The notes under the pieces are model-generated. The model was not told the DNA's origin. It saw nothing but the letters and a program-made list of their open reading frames with translations, and searched no databases. The position numbers and the translations under genes are program-made. From Corbicula japonica (Eukaryota; Mollusca; Bivalvia; Venerida; Cyrenidae), in assembly GCA_038501625.1 (NCBI GenBank), contig JAZAYU010000877.1:1-64000 (forward strand): DNA of 64,000 nucleotides, in the 5' to 3' direction. Positions 33,401-45,130 of the stretch are shown piece after piece; positions within the stretch are counted from its first letter, which is position 1; each line of letters starts with the position of its first letter.

Positions 33401-35760
33401 TTTATTACGATAACCCGCCCAAAAATTCGAATAATTTTTCGGTTACCTCCCCTGTCAATTCACGTCACGTAAAATAGATTTTTAGGGATTTTTTAGGTTT
33501 AACTATTTTTCTTTACTGTTCTTACTTTTATTAAAATATGTAATATAATCATACACTTATATCATTGATTTGTGCAAAGTTTGATGGAACTGCATTGTGC
33601 CGTTTGAGAGATTTCGTTATTTTTCCTTTTTTATGACATAGCAAGGGCGAGTGGAGCAATGCCTTAACGGTTCTTTTAATTTTTGTATAATTGTATATTT
33701 CAACTAATTTCAACACAAGTCGAAAAATCTAACTTTTCTTAAAATCAAGATTATATATCGTTCTGCCACCTGAAACATTAGTTGCGACATGTTCCTGCAG
33801 ATCAGAGATCACGAAAGAAGTTTTCAAAGAAGGCCTAGAATTTTCTAGGTTTTGTACAATGAAGTTTTTTTCAGATACTCGCATAATAATCTGCTTATAC
33901 CAATCCCAGACACAAGTTATGCTAGCATCAAAACCAGGTATTCACCAATTCCTTGATTTTGCTAGTAGCCACTGAATCCAGTAATCCAAGAGTAATTGGT
34001 AAACACAAAGTGAAACGCAAAGAAATCTATACCACCTCTCTTCATAAGCACAAGATCAAAATCTGACTTTTACATTATAAAACACTTTTTTAGTTTCATT
34101 ATAGTCTTGCATTCCTTAAATTATATTATGTTTATTATTAACGAATGTCTAAAACTTGTACCTCACATCGTTCTTAGAAAAAATAACTAAGTATGGTCAG
34201 GTTTAATGGTCTTAGAATCGTACGGTGGCTAACATAAATTCCATCGGCGCGACAACAAAACTTGCTAAAGCAAGTGACAGTGTCATAAAAAGCTACACAT
34301 TTCTGATTAAGTCCGCAATTAATATCTATTTTATTATCTGAGAGCACAATTTCATGAATAATCTTGTTCCCTATACACTGAAAAGTATTTGTTAAAACTC
34401 GGTTGTGCACTGAATCACCGTAATGTAATTTTAGGAATATTTATTATTTACGTTCAAAAATCATCTATCTAAAATGAATGAACGGATTACATATCTATGT
34501 TAAATTTGTTTCCGTTTTCACACGGTTATAAATTGTACGTGTTCACCGTTTGGGTGAAACAATCTAAATTGGCTAACCGTCGTTGAACAGAGTTGATTCG
34601 CAAGTATAATTTATGAAAGAAAGTTTCTCCTTTGCCAAGTGAGTACGCAGTTTACATTTTCATGAAACATAACACCGCTAAAACGTTAAGGTGTAAGACC
34701 TGTAAATAGACTTCCCTATATAAACTTTAGTAAACATGACATGTTTCAAAAGGCTGGCAATCATAGCTGGTACCATTTGAATAAGGGCTAACTTACTTGC
34801 TTTTGAAGCTAAGTGTTTCTACTGTCCATTTCCAGCAAGAAAAGTAGGGGTCATGTATTAATTAACAGAGAGTTGACACCTTGAAACCGGAGGTCTGTTT
34901 TTCACTTCTGTGTGAACTTCAAAACTGTTTTACATATGCCATCCTAAAACCAGGGCCTTTTTTCATATACTGCATTTCCAAACATAAATATGCTATCAGT
35001 GTGTCAGTAAAAACATCTCATTTACTTAACATGTTCATTTCAGACCATACTAGCCATTTAATGCCCCCAAAAGGCAAAAAATTTGGGACTATTTAGTGTC
35101 AGCCATTCCCGAGTAGGAACATCCGGTGGACTATTTACAAGTAATTAGCCTTAAATATGCAACCGGTGCTTATGTAAAATTCATAATTTGTGAAATCGGA
35201 AACTACCGCGATCTTTAATTAACTTTATTTTCCACAGGTCACAGAGTCACTGTGGCTATAGCTTTAATTTTTTTAATTGTCGAACAAATAAAACAATGCG
35301 ATGTAACATGTTAAGCTTTTGCGGCAAAGATAAATATCACATTAATTTCATGTATTATTGTGTAAGAAGCAAGAAATACGGAATGAATCTAAAGTTCATA
35401 ATGGAACGGCTTTTATCCAAAATCGAAATTTAATGGTACAAAGCCTAGACTATGGCCTACAAAAATATGGGAAAGAGTGTTTTCCTATTTTATCATGGCA
35501 AATTATGCTTGCAAAGAAAATAATTTACCTTCAAAATTGTCAGCGTTGTCTCGTCTTCTCCTACGGAAGTTATAACTTGGTATTTCATTGAAACCATTTG
35601 AACATAGAAGGTCTAGCGTTTCGTCGATCCGTCGACCACAGATTCCGTGCGGGTGCGGACTTCTGGTGAACGGAGTGCACACTTTACCCCAGTTGGCAGT
35701 GACCATGTTCACACAACAGATAGTGCACGCTGTAAGCATATACCAGCCGTCCGTTAACAT
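30182..35760 (-). CDS. Molluscan insulin-related preprohormone (two coding exons)
   Basis: The coding exons are 35760-35529 and 30432-30182 (minus), joined across a phase-1 intron inside the C-peptide, the classical second-intron position of insulin genes. The 160-residue product has these parts. The signal peptide is about 1-22 (W-Y-M-L-T-A-C-T-I-C-C-V). The B chain has C28, C41 and C53 and the signature C-G-R-R-I-D-E-T-L-D-L-L-C. A penta-arginine cleavage site is at 66-70, followed by the C-peptide. The A chain at 108-127 is GIVCECCYHSCSIMELLSYC, and a 33-residue C-terminal tail follows. Spacing matches insulin (B C-x11-C; A CC-x3-C-x8-C), and the extra pair C28/C111 is the molluscan fourth disulfide. 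Such hormones are secreted from neurosecretory cells and act through an insulin receptor tyrosine kinase. AATAAA at 30076-30071 on this strand lies about 105 nt after TGA. Oddities are the single-Arg site before the A chain and the long tail. Confidence 0.95.
30737..30830 (+). other. Exon-like patch on the strand opposite insulin
   Basis: The motif ttcctgcag|ggaagg...gtaaaaag|gtaata brackets 94 nt that are open and read E-G-M-R-M-F-S-R-S-E-F-Y-E-E-D. No partner exon or domain is seen. It may be chance. Confidence 0.2.
32783..32978. repeat. 98-bp tandem duplication
   Basis: The stretch beginning atggacgtcataaatctaag occurs at 32783 and 32881 with moderate divergence in its second half. Confidence 0.65.
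34174..34377 (-). other. Cysteine-rich exon-like frame in the insulin intron
   Basis: Acceptor acttttcag is followed by an open frame of 67 residues ending at TAA. It contains C-G-L-N-Q-K-C, then D-T-V-T-C and F-C-C-R-A-D-G. The six cysteines (C...C-x5-C-x8-C-x4-CC) resemble small disulfide-rich modules, but no family is recognised. It could be an alternative terminal exon or chance. Confidence 0.2.
35529..35760 (-). CDS. Insulin exon with signal peptide and B chain
   Basis: The ATG is at 35760, eleven nucleotides into an exon whose acceptor is ttttctttcag (exon start 35771). The frame gives a short hydrophobic Cys-containing signal, then V-C-T-P-F and C-G-R-R-I-D-E-T-L-D-L-L-C-S-N-G-F, then R-R-R-R-R-D. 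The donor is gaag|gtaaat with GT at 35528-35527, phase 1. No other in-frame ATG is available upstream in this exon. Confidence 0.93.
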
Positions 35761-36345
35761 CCTAACACTGCCTGAAAGAAAATGCCACCTGAGAATTTAT
35801 TTATAAAGCCATCACGTCTGTTTAGGCCATTGTTAAAAAATAAATGCTTCTTATCCGAGCATCAAATAGAACGGCAAATCTCTCCGCCATTCTATTGGTG
35901 ATTTTTTTTGTTTGATGCGCAACCAATGGTTGACGATTGGCGAATTGAAATCCGATAAATTTGTCCAGTTCATAGACTAATTGTTTTATATTCAATTCTG
36001 GAAATTCAATCCTGTTTTACAGACAGGATAAACATAAAAAACTATGACGGCCTTATCTCGAAATACGTAATCCAAATACGTTGTTCACGAGGGGTATTAG
36101 CAACCAATTTCAACCTTTTTAGTGCCATTAACCATATGAATTATTCACGACACATGGCGAGTGCAAGAAATAGCAAATGAATTTAATTAATCTGATACTA
36201 AGCTTAGCGAAGTGAGGGATATTATAAAAGATAGGGAACGATGATGAAATTAATTAATTGTTGAACGCTAGTGTCATATTAAATAAAACTGGAGAATACA
36301 GATAAGACCAGAAAGTTCTTGATTTTATAACAATTTACTGCCTAT

Positions 36346-36412
36346 AAATGTCTGTCTGTCTGTCTGTCTGTCTGCTAATCTGCCTGACTGTCGTCGTCTG
36401 TCTGTCTGTTTG

Positions 36413-36480
<68 letters not shown>
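36346..36480. repeat. (TCTG)n and (TC)n microsatellite
   Basis: tctgtctgtctg runs give way to an uninterrupted tctctc tract of about 60 bp. Long open frames on both strands here are artefacts. Confidence 0.95.
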
Positions 36481-36482
<2 letters not shown>

Positions 36483-37764
36483 ACACAAACATATTTTTCC
36501 CTCTCATTTGTTCCCTATCTTTACTTCCAACTTCCTTCTATTACAGTCGTGTGCAATAAGGTCATAAAACAAAACTAATTAATCATTTGTTTTATATCTT
36601 ATTCTTCTTGTAAAATCGTAAAATCAGTTCACAAAACTAATTTTCTTAAATAACATCTCCACGAATAAGATCTACAATAAAAAACCAACTCTCATTAGTC
36701 TTTTAAAAGCTGTTTTATGAAATAGATGTTCACCGAGAGCACGTATCATTTGTTTTGTCGGTCTCAGACCTTTCGCTTGACAAACTTAATACTGGTCATT
36801 GGCCGTCAGTAAATATAGTGCAAATGGGAACCCGTCATGCCAGAACCAATCAGTTCAAGCTTTGTTCTTTTGTCCTGTTTCTCTACAGCTCCCAAGCTCA
36901 TTGCGGGTTTTTTTTTCGCCTAGAAAGCCGTACATGAACGTGTGTTTTTTTTTCCTTTTCGCCCAACGACTCCTGAAGTCAGTGGAGTTTTTGCCGCCAA
37001 GCATCTACTTATAACATCGTGTTGTTTGCTTGGCAACCTCTCAAGATATGTGTTACTCTGCACCGTTGTCACTTAACAGCGCAGTTTCAAATTCTGGATG
37101 TTGGAAGTCAAGACTAAAACACACAGTTAAATATCTACACGGGTTCACCGGAATTCAGCGTACATGCCAGATACTCTTCACATTTAGATCCAGTTGATCA
37201 CAAATTTATCGTCTGTTAAAAGTTTGGGACAGTGTTGTTATAAATATTCGAAAAAAACAACAACAACATTCTGAATATCAGAATAAACCCTTTGCATTGT
37301 ATCTAAATCATTTCGAGTGTTTTATTATGTTTATTATTGAAAGAATAAGAACCATTAGTTTTGTCTCTACAATTTTAAGTTTTTCCTCTGCACAATCTTT
37401 CGCTGAGAAAGAATAATAACTCTAAGAATAAAAATACTATATTTATTATTATTAAATCACAATTTAGTTTCTATTATTCCGGTTGATTAAAGAGTTTTCT
37501 CAGTGAAATGAAATTGGGATTGTCTGACACTGTACAATACAATTTCCATTTTCAGTCTTCGCCGAACTACTTTTTTAATTCATTACATTCCTTTTAACTT
37601 TTTCAAATTAGTTTAACAAGAAAACATCATCAAATTAGTATGTCAAGAAAACATCAAACAAAAAGACGATTCGGATTCGTTCGTTTCCTCTATATTATTA
37701 CGATGTCGTGCATCTTTTAATCGTAAAAAGCTTGTGTATAAAAAAATACGGAATTATCGTGAAC

Positions 37765-37970
37765 AGGTCACATGTGATTTAACTGTCAAACCTGTCCTGA
37801 AAGACCACTGATGGGAAAACCAAAAATTTTCTTTAAAGGCAGATGATCTTTGATTACAAGTGAATTTGTTCTTGCTATCTGTCAGTGTGACAAATAAAAT
37901 TTGGTCTTTATCCACATGTGGTCTTTGTTTACAAGTGGTCTTCGGCATAGGTTTGACTGTATATTATAAG
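37765..37970. repeat. 'tgtcaaacctgtc' dispersed repeat, copy 1
   Basis: It reads tgtcaaacctgtcctgaaag, ggcagatgatctttgattac, gtggtctttgtttacaagtg and ends ataggtttgactgta, so its ends are inverted (CAAACCT / AGGTTTG). The second copy is at about 58480-58665. Confidence 0.55.
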
Positions 37971-38042
37971 ATGGTTAAGCGTTAAGCAAATGTTAGACAC
38001 AACGCACAATCTAAGATAATTTAAAACTTCCAGCTGACTTAC

Positions 38043-38125
38043 CTCTTTTAAAGTGAACATCTTCGTCAGGTTGACGGATTGATAGAATGACGGACGGAAA
38101 AGGGCAATCATAGTCCCTTATTGGT
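38043..38125 (-). other. Candidate non-coding first exon of the insulin gene
   Basis: Downstream of a TATA box on the minus strand, about 80 nt lead to a strong donor AAAGAG|GTAAGTCA (GT at 38042-38041). A 2.27-kb intron to the acceptor at 35772 would place a 5' UTR intron as in most insulin genes. If transcribed, it holds an upstream ATG whose 28-codon frame ends at a TAA overlapping the main start codon. No transcript evidence is available. Confidence 0.4.
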
Positions 38126-38146
38126 ACACCGGTTAAGGGACTTACA

Positions 38147-38155
38147 TTATATATA
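38147..38155 (-). promoter_or_regulatory. Candidate TATA box upstream of the insulin gene
   Basis: TATATATAA on the minus strand, in context gtgctatatataatg, lies about 30 nt before the proposed transcript start near 38125. It is the best-placed core promoter element between the insulin coding exons and 39 kb. Confidence 0.4.
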
Positions 38156-39892
38156 GCACATTTATAAAAAAGCTTAATATTTTATAATAGATTTAAAGGG
38201 GAACTATGAGAGTCACCAAATATTATCTCAGGTTCGGTTAGATTAAAAAAGAACATGCATATTAATGTCCACGACACATGGCCTCGGTTAAGCGTAATTC
38301 GTAATCTACAAAAGAAGGATGTGTATATTTTAATTTATTCAAGCCGGTGGCGTAAAACAGTGTCACATGTATTTTTAATATCAGATGGAACCATTCCATG
38401 TTCATTTGATAACTGGTTTTTCCCAAACGATGGTATTTGAGTGTCGCCAAGCATGGTTGATTGCTCAGCCAGGGGCTTAAGTCTGTATGTGAGTATTATT
38501 ATATTTCGCGATGGTTCAATTTTCGAACTTTACTGTGAGCGAAATTAAACACCCGCGACATCTAACAATGTAGCAGCATATCTTATTATAAAAATACAAT
38601 TTTGCGAATTTATGCCCGCGCGAAAATGTGCTATAAGGCGTTTGCAAGAAAATTTCTTCCCGCAAAGTTAAATGACACTACAAGAGTTAAATTTAATCCA
38701 ATTTACTCAAGATCTTCTATTATCCGCGTTCTTCATTATCCAGATATTTTCGGTGTAGATAAGGTACTGATAAAAACTGTCATATTGCAATATGCGCTGA
38801 AACTAGTCAGCGTGTTTCTATAATTTACGTTTATTTAATATGGCTGATTAAACATCATTGTATTTTTTGCATGATTTAATCCAATTACCAGACACGAAGT
38901 TACTGCAGTGTGAACTTAATATCTGCTCTTCTGTGCTGGAGGAAGCAATGTGCGGAAAACGGATTTTCTCTGGCTTCTGCCGCGTGTGTTACTTGACTGA
39001 CAATTTCATTACCGACTGAAGATGAAAAAAAAATAAAATCGTATGCTATATAAGCGCTAGTTGGTTATTATTTTATTATTTTGGCTACAGTATTGTCGTT
39101 AAACGGCAACTTAAAAAATTGAGATTTTGTTGATGTCCATGCACTTTCAAGTGTACAGGTGCGGATTCAGGGGAAATGGGTAAAGCGGCGTTGCCCGAAC
39201 CTCCTTTTTTTTTAACTCGGTAAAATCCTGCAAAGTAAAGTTCTAGAGAGAAGCAAAAAATCTTTGTTTTAAATGTGCGAACACGCGCAAAGTTAATTTG
39301 TTAATCCAGACAGCGTTCTGTTTTGTCCAGATGCTGAAAAAAAATCGGCTTATTGTTGTTTTCGCCTCTTTATTAATGTAAAATAAACCAATAAAACCAT
39401 GTTAATGCTTATTATACCACATTAGATGGCTACCAGCACAAAATCACCGTCAATGGCCGTGTTACCTTCCGTGAAAACGTTGAACTGCTCATCTTGTCAG
39501 TTCATGAGCCCTTATTCATTACAAACAAGTCTGTTTTCGCTATTATTTGAACAGAGGTGAAAGGAAAATGTGTTACTCAACAAACATTCGATAAGATTGT
39601 CAGAGTGTGTGACGCTGATTTGGAAAAATTGCAATTTTGCACACAAAAAATCACTTATTACTTCAATAACTCGGTGAAGATTTCTTCCTTTTTGCGGGAA
39701 ACTCACAACTTGTGAAATATGTATTCCTCATTAAAACGGCATTTTAATATTTGATACAGCAGGAATAAAGCATAACAAATGGTGCGCGTTATAGGGTAAC
39801 TTCGAACAGATGATTGTTTAAAACGACGTCTTGGAGCAGACGGCATTAATTACTGTGCATTTTGCGGTAAATATAACAAATGAATACTTATT
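38156..39892. other. Non-coding stretch, nothing supported
   Basis: It holds mixed unique sequence. Short frames at 38255, 38602 and 39512 have no domain or splice support. Confidence 0.35.
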
Positions 39893-40138
39893 AACCCTTT
39901 ACTTTATATATACGGGATTTTTTTTGGCATGTGCAGCCAGTGTAGATCCAGATCAGCCGGAACATTGGTGTCGTCTTATCTGCTGCTACACTGGTTGTTT
40001 CTTGGTCAGAAAAATAACCCAATGAATCTGTCAGTGAAGATCCTGGTCAGACGGCATGGATGTGATGGCTGATCTAGATTTATCTACAAGTATCTGTTCG
40101 CCCAAGAATATCAGCCATATCAGATGGAGTAAAGGGTT
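39893..40138. mobile_element. Family A copy
   Basis: It starts aaccctttactttatat and ends agatggagtaaagggtt, with gtagatccagatcagccgg and ggctgatctagat inside. Confidence 0.7.
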
Positions 40139-40619
40139 AAATTTCTGAGAAATTCTTAAGGGTTGTTGCTCTTATCGGACAGTGCTAGAGGAAAAAGACA
40201 GACCATTCTTTATTGCAATCGCTTACCCAAATTGTGTTTCGTTGCGGCCGAAGGGTAAACACCATCTGACACAATGTCCGAAAATTAACATTTGGGTCAG
40301 TTTGGGCATGCCATTTCAACCAAAACTGCGTGATTACATTTCGGGACTGTCAATTGTACTAAATTTTACCATCTTGGCATCGGTTGGCATCTTAGCCACG
40401 CAGATATTTCGTTGCGAACAGACTGTAGAAGTAAGAACAGTTAAAACTTCGTTTTATTATTAAATACACTTAAGCAATGCTCTAACTACACCGATAACAC
40501 TGTTTTAATTTCTCAACGTGGATTGTGAGCATTCTCTTGGAACTTGAAACATAATAAGATTCGTAATTTTCATTTTTGTGAAATAACCATTCAATTCCCT
40601 ATATGCTTTTGGATGCCAA

Positions 40620-41195
40620 TGGCATGAAATAACATACGTGCAATCGTTGTTTCATCATCGTGCCATCGTTGTTTTAACATCGTGCCATCGTTGTTTCATC
40701 ATCGTGTTATCGTTGTTTCACCATCGTGCTATCGTTGTTTCACCATCGCACCATCGTTGCAGTAAAATCCGATGATGTACATTTACTTACGACATCTTTC
40801 TGCTAAAAAAGTAAATGTACATCACCGGATTTTACTGCGCATGACTACCGGAAAGCGATGGTACGATGGTGAAACAACGATGGAACGATGGTGAAACAAC
40901 GATGGAACGATGGTGAAACAACGATGGCACGATGGTGAAACAATGATGGCACGATGGTGAAACAACGATAGCACGACGGTGAAACAACGATGGTACGATG
41001 GTGAAACAACGACGACACGATGGTGAAACCACGATGGTACGATGATGAAACCATGATATTACATCGCGTTTTACCCATCGTGCCATCGTGGTTTCACCAA
41101 CGTGCCGTCGTGGTTTCACCATCGTACCTTCGCGTTTTAATCATTGTGCCATCGTACCATCGTTGTTTCACAATCGTACCATCATGCATCGCGGT
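40620..41195. repeat. Minisatellite of about 22 bp with two orientation switches
   Basis: Units of ATCGTTGTTTCACCATCGTGCC run on one strand at about 40645-40757, on the other at about 40856-41055, and switch back at about 41075-41190. Between the first two blocks, GCAGTAAAATCCGATGATGT (40758-40777) and its inverse (ACATCACCGGATTTTACTGC region, to about 40839) form a hairpin. Repetitive His/Ser-rich frames are artefacts. Confidence 0.8.
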
Positions 41196-41406
41196 AAAGG
41201 GAAAGAAACAAAAAAGTTTGTCCATACGGAACACCGAACACCGTATAAAAATAAGTCAGTAGCGGGCACGTTTCTGTTAACGAAGCTTCGTGTCTCCATA
41301 TTCAAATATGAAGTCTAAAGTAATTTTGGACGATTTTATGCAATTCTGCAAAAATGCGATTGCTGAGCAGACAGAAAATATTTTATCAGCTCCAGCAGGT
41401 TTCGGG

Positions 41407-41540
41407 AGGTTATATAACTGAGATTGGAAACCAGTCTCGAATCTCAAGCATCTGATTGGCTGAAATGGCGACCAGTCGCCATTTCAGCCAATCAGATGCT
41501 TGAGATTCGAGACTGGTTTCCAATCTCAGTTTTATAACCT
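41407..41540. mobile_element. Palindromic MITE family B, copy 4
   Basis: It runs from AGGTTATATAACTGAG to CTCAGTTTTATAACCT. Both arms share private changes (attggaaacc/ggtttccaat and tctcgaatctc/gagattcgaga). Confidence 0.88.
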
Positions 41541-41850
41541 CCAGACCATGTTTCGGGATACCGTAGCTGAAAACAGCTACGGTAAATGTTGTGACTTTTG
41601 TGTTTACCCCCCACATCGATTACATGTCGTTGAATGCACTAAGGAATTTTAATGGCACTTTCATAAAATGAAGTAGAAATGGTGTATTTCATTGCATGCA
41701 TGTTCAAATTTTTAAAAATAAAATGTATTTTAATTCCATTTGGAGAAATTAAAATTCTAATAGTAAGAATTTTGGTTAAGTATGTGTTTTTTTTTAAAGA
41801 AATAAATTAAAGTTCAAATAAGTAATGATTTTATAATTAAATATCCCGTT

Positions 41851-42066
41851 TAACTCTTTAGTCTATGGGATATGGCTGTTATCCCATAGGTGAACAGTGT
41901 AGATCCTGATCAGCAGGCACATCCTGATCAGTATCTATATTGTACGCTTTAGATTTATTTGGTTATTTCTGACCAAGAAGCGACCAGTTTAGATCCAAAT
42001 CACGGATCTAAACTGGTCGCACTTACGATAGAACCTCAATACTCGTATTTGGAGCATAAAGTTTAG
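41851..42066. repeat. Decayed family A copy
   Basis: It contains taactctttagtctatggg, gtagatcctgatcagcaggc and gaccagtttagatccaaatc...gatctaaactggtcgc. Confidence 0.5.
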
Positions 42067-44732
42067 AGATAGAACACATCGTGATCTACGCATTATATGA
42101 GTTAAACTTCGTTAAAATCATTATATGTCGACGTGAATTTTTATCAGTCTTTAATGTTATCAATAATAACTGATATGTATAATAAGTTAGCGATAACTTG
42201 CCAGTCACGTGACATTTATTTAAGCAGAGTTAACCAGCAAGTAGATTTTCCAAATATGATAGTGCCATGTCTTCCTGACGAGTAGGGATCACGGGAAAAA
42301 TATTTAATTCGCGATTATCTGCCAGAAGATAATTCTTGCATATATATACTGAGTATCACGTGACTGTCTAATTATTCAATATCATTTATATTATTGAATT
42401 AATTAAGTGATTTAATTTATAGAATTGTAAATGAACTCCGTTTGTACACGGAGCGCAGTTTTCAAGTGTCTTTGAAAACCTGGGTACGGTTTTATCTAGG
42501 AGTAAACTGTGTTCAACATATCCTGGATTCCAGGTGTTGATTTATTTTCCAACTTCAAAAAACACATTAGATCTGTGGCTTGTCAGGAGATCTTTTATTT
42601 ATATGATAATAAAGCCATCCTTCTCAAAGAATAAAATTAAGAAATAGACTAGTTCTAACAATACTGAAGTTGTATCATAAATAAAGAAAAAAATCAGTCC
42701 AGTGGCCAGTCTATGTTAAACATAATTCGGTTATCTTTTCACTGTTTAAAGAAATCCCATTCGGTCAAAAAACATATCAGAAAAGTGACCAGTCTATCTT
42801 AAACAAAATACGGTTATCTTTTCACAGTTTTAAAACAAAATCTCCAGTTTGCCACTCAGAAACAGATAATTACAAACTGCAAACACACGCTGTCGGCCTA
42901 GAATGCGGCCACGGGTCACTGGTCAGTGGTCAGCGTTATCAAGATTATCATTAAGAGATTAGGTCCTGGTGCAAGCGCACCGATAAATCTATGTCAGTAC
43001 AGTAAACAAAGAATATGCCCGACTTCTTAACGATCAAAGATTGTGTTATGTAAATCCATGTTACGGGTAAGCCGTATACATACACTCAACAACAAAAATG
43101 ATGGGTCAGCATATATGCTCGTGTAATGAACATTTGAAAAAAAAAGAAAAAAAATGAATCCATAATCTTGAACTAATAAAATTCCAGTCTTGATAACCGA
43201 TCTTGATTGCAGTTAAATATAACTTAAAATTCTTTTGATATATTTCGAAATGAGTTTATATTAAGTAACGTATATTGTATGACCCTTAACTAATTTTGCT
43301 GAGTTTACTATTCTAAGATTAACATTAATTTCCATGTCTGACTGCTACCCTAAAATACTTAAACATGGACTGAACCAATATTATTGTCATACTTTACAAT
43401 ATGCAGTTTTTTATAAACAAAATATTACATGGTATTATTGAAACGTATTTAAATTATTTGCATGCAGATTTTAAATGATTATGGCAAAATAATAGACACT
43501 AGCATAATCAAAAATTATATTTTATTTGGATAAAAATGATTATTAAAATTGCATATTGCATGCTCTAAAATATAATTATTTCATATAAAGTAATTAAAAC
43601 ATTAAAAAAATATTTATTTGCAATCGAAATAGTTTAAATGTAACATACCGTCACCGATCCGCATTCGCTTCCTTTAAACTCCAAAATAAAGAACAAAACT
43701 GAAGTGCACCGAATGCAAATCAATGCCAGACACATTCAAAAACGTTAACTGATTTTTTTCTAATTAAAAATGCGGTTAACGAGAAATCAAAGTATGCAGA
43801 AAAAACGCGTACCTGTGCGCTACATTTTGGCAACCGCCATCTTCCGCTGACCACAACAAAGTGAATGTTCGTACACTTGATAATGAACTCTGAGATGGTC
43901 TGATGAATGGTTTCTTTGATTGAAATATTTTGCAGACACAAACTTCGCCGGAGAGGACTAAACTCAGTCTGTTAATCCAAATTCTTCAAAGCAAGGTTCG
44001 GTACGACCGCAAACAGCTGGTGAACTTAAGCACAGCTGGTTATAAAATTACGATGGAATGTATGCTGATTATGAGCGGATTAAAACCCTAGATTAAGATA
44101 GACTGTTCCGCTACACGTCGCTGCTCGCAATGTATGCAGGCAAAGACCTAGCAAATGAATGAAGGAATGAAAGAAAGAAAACAGAAGTCGATTGTTGGCG
44201 CTGTATCGCTCACCTGGGATTTTTTTTTGAAGAAAATTTAAGAACATTTTAGTAATATGGACTCAAAGAGAAACGCCGATGACATTAGTAAAAAAATTCA
44301 TACTCAGTAAGAAAATTCAGTGCATGTAACACAAAATGATTTTTCATTAATTTGCATAAATTGGTAATAGATATTTTTTAATGCACACAAAATGTTTAAA
44401 CAATTATTACAGGAAAACTAAACGCACATCTTAAGTGGTTTAACTAAAGTATGTTTACAATCAAACTAAAAACAAATAGGCGGCGTTTATTTTTGAAGAA
44501 ATATCATAAATCAAATATTTTTTTTGGGAAAAACAGTAAGTTAGGCCCGCGGATAAAAGTTTGGAACAACCTCACATGCGTGTTTCAATATGTTTAACAC
44601 ACGCGATGTTCAGATGGCAAAATCCGACCCGAGGGAACTGTTTGCAAAGTTTGCCTTGTGCCTAAATTTTCTAAATAACCGAGTACAAGCCATATATAAA
44701 GTATATATAATTTATCATTTTATATAGTTTTT
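42067..44732. other. Largely unique non-coding sequence; possible minus-strand start site near 43.8 kb
   Basis: No coding exon is supported. On the minus strand near 43860-43812 the sequence AAGATGGCGGTTGCC (YY1-like plus ATG) lies before a donor ACAG|GTACGC. A second donor GTGACG|GTATGT lies near 43650. These could be untranslated exons of a minus-strand transcript, perhaps an alternative insulin leader. Confidence 0.25.
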
Positions 44733-45130
44733 AAGCTCGACTATTCGAAGAATAGGTGAGCTATTCTACTCGAACTGGCGTCGACTACTCAAACTGACGT
44801 CTCGGCGACTAAGTAGGCATCCATTAATTTTTTATGCTCTTTTGTACAGAACTTTTAAACCACTAAATATATCAACTTGAAACTTGGAATTTATATATAT
44901 TTAACCATCAAAATCCACATCATAATCAACAGTTTTTCTCTACTACAAATATTGTTGGTGTTATGCCACTTTGACTTAGGTTTTGCGTTAAAGTTTGTAT
45001 GCACTTTTCCAATAACTTTGAAACTACCAAAGATATCAACTTGAATTGTTGAAAATATTTTATTCGCCCCATCTCAAAAAGAGTATTTCTTGGTTATATA
45101 AACATAATATCACGTGACTGACTACTTATC
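44733..45130 (+). repeat. Partial copy of the 'agctcgactattcgaagaat' repeat
   Basis: It begins aagctcgactattcgaagaa, continues with ataactttgaaactacc and atatcaacttgaa, and decays toward 45100. The full-length relative is at 48191-49527. Confidence 0.55.

Larger units (their letters stand above)
30433..35528 (-). other. Insulin intron (5.1 kb), mostly featureless
   Basis: It is AT-rich with few dispersed repeats compared with the rest of the window. Within it are a 98-bp direct duplication (32783/32881), a plus-strand exon-like patch (30737-30830) and a minus-strand Cys-rich frame (34174-34377). No known domain was recognised in these. Confidence 0.6.
35772..38042 (-). other. Proposed 5' UTR intron of insulin, no coding signal
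   Basis: Apart from the microsatellite and a dispersed 'gtcaaacctgtcctgaaagac' repeat (about 37765-37970), no gene-like feature is seen. Confidence 0.4.

Noticed and set aside
36325..36578. Frames rich in Ser/Leu or Arg/Glu
   Set aside because: They are translations of a (TC)n microsatellite.
40832..41318. His/Ser/Pro-rich repetitive frames
   Set aside because: They are translations of the 22-bp minisatellite.
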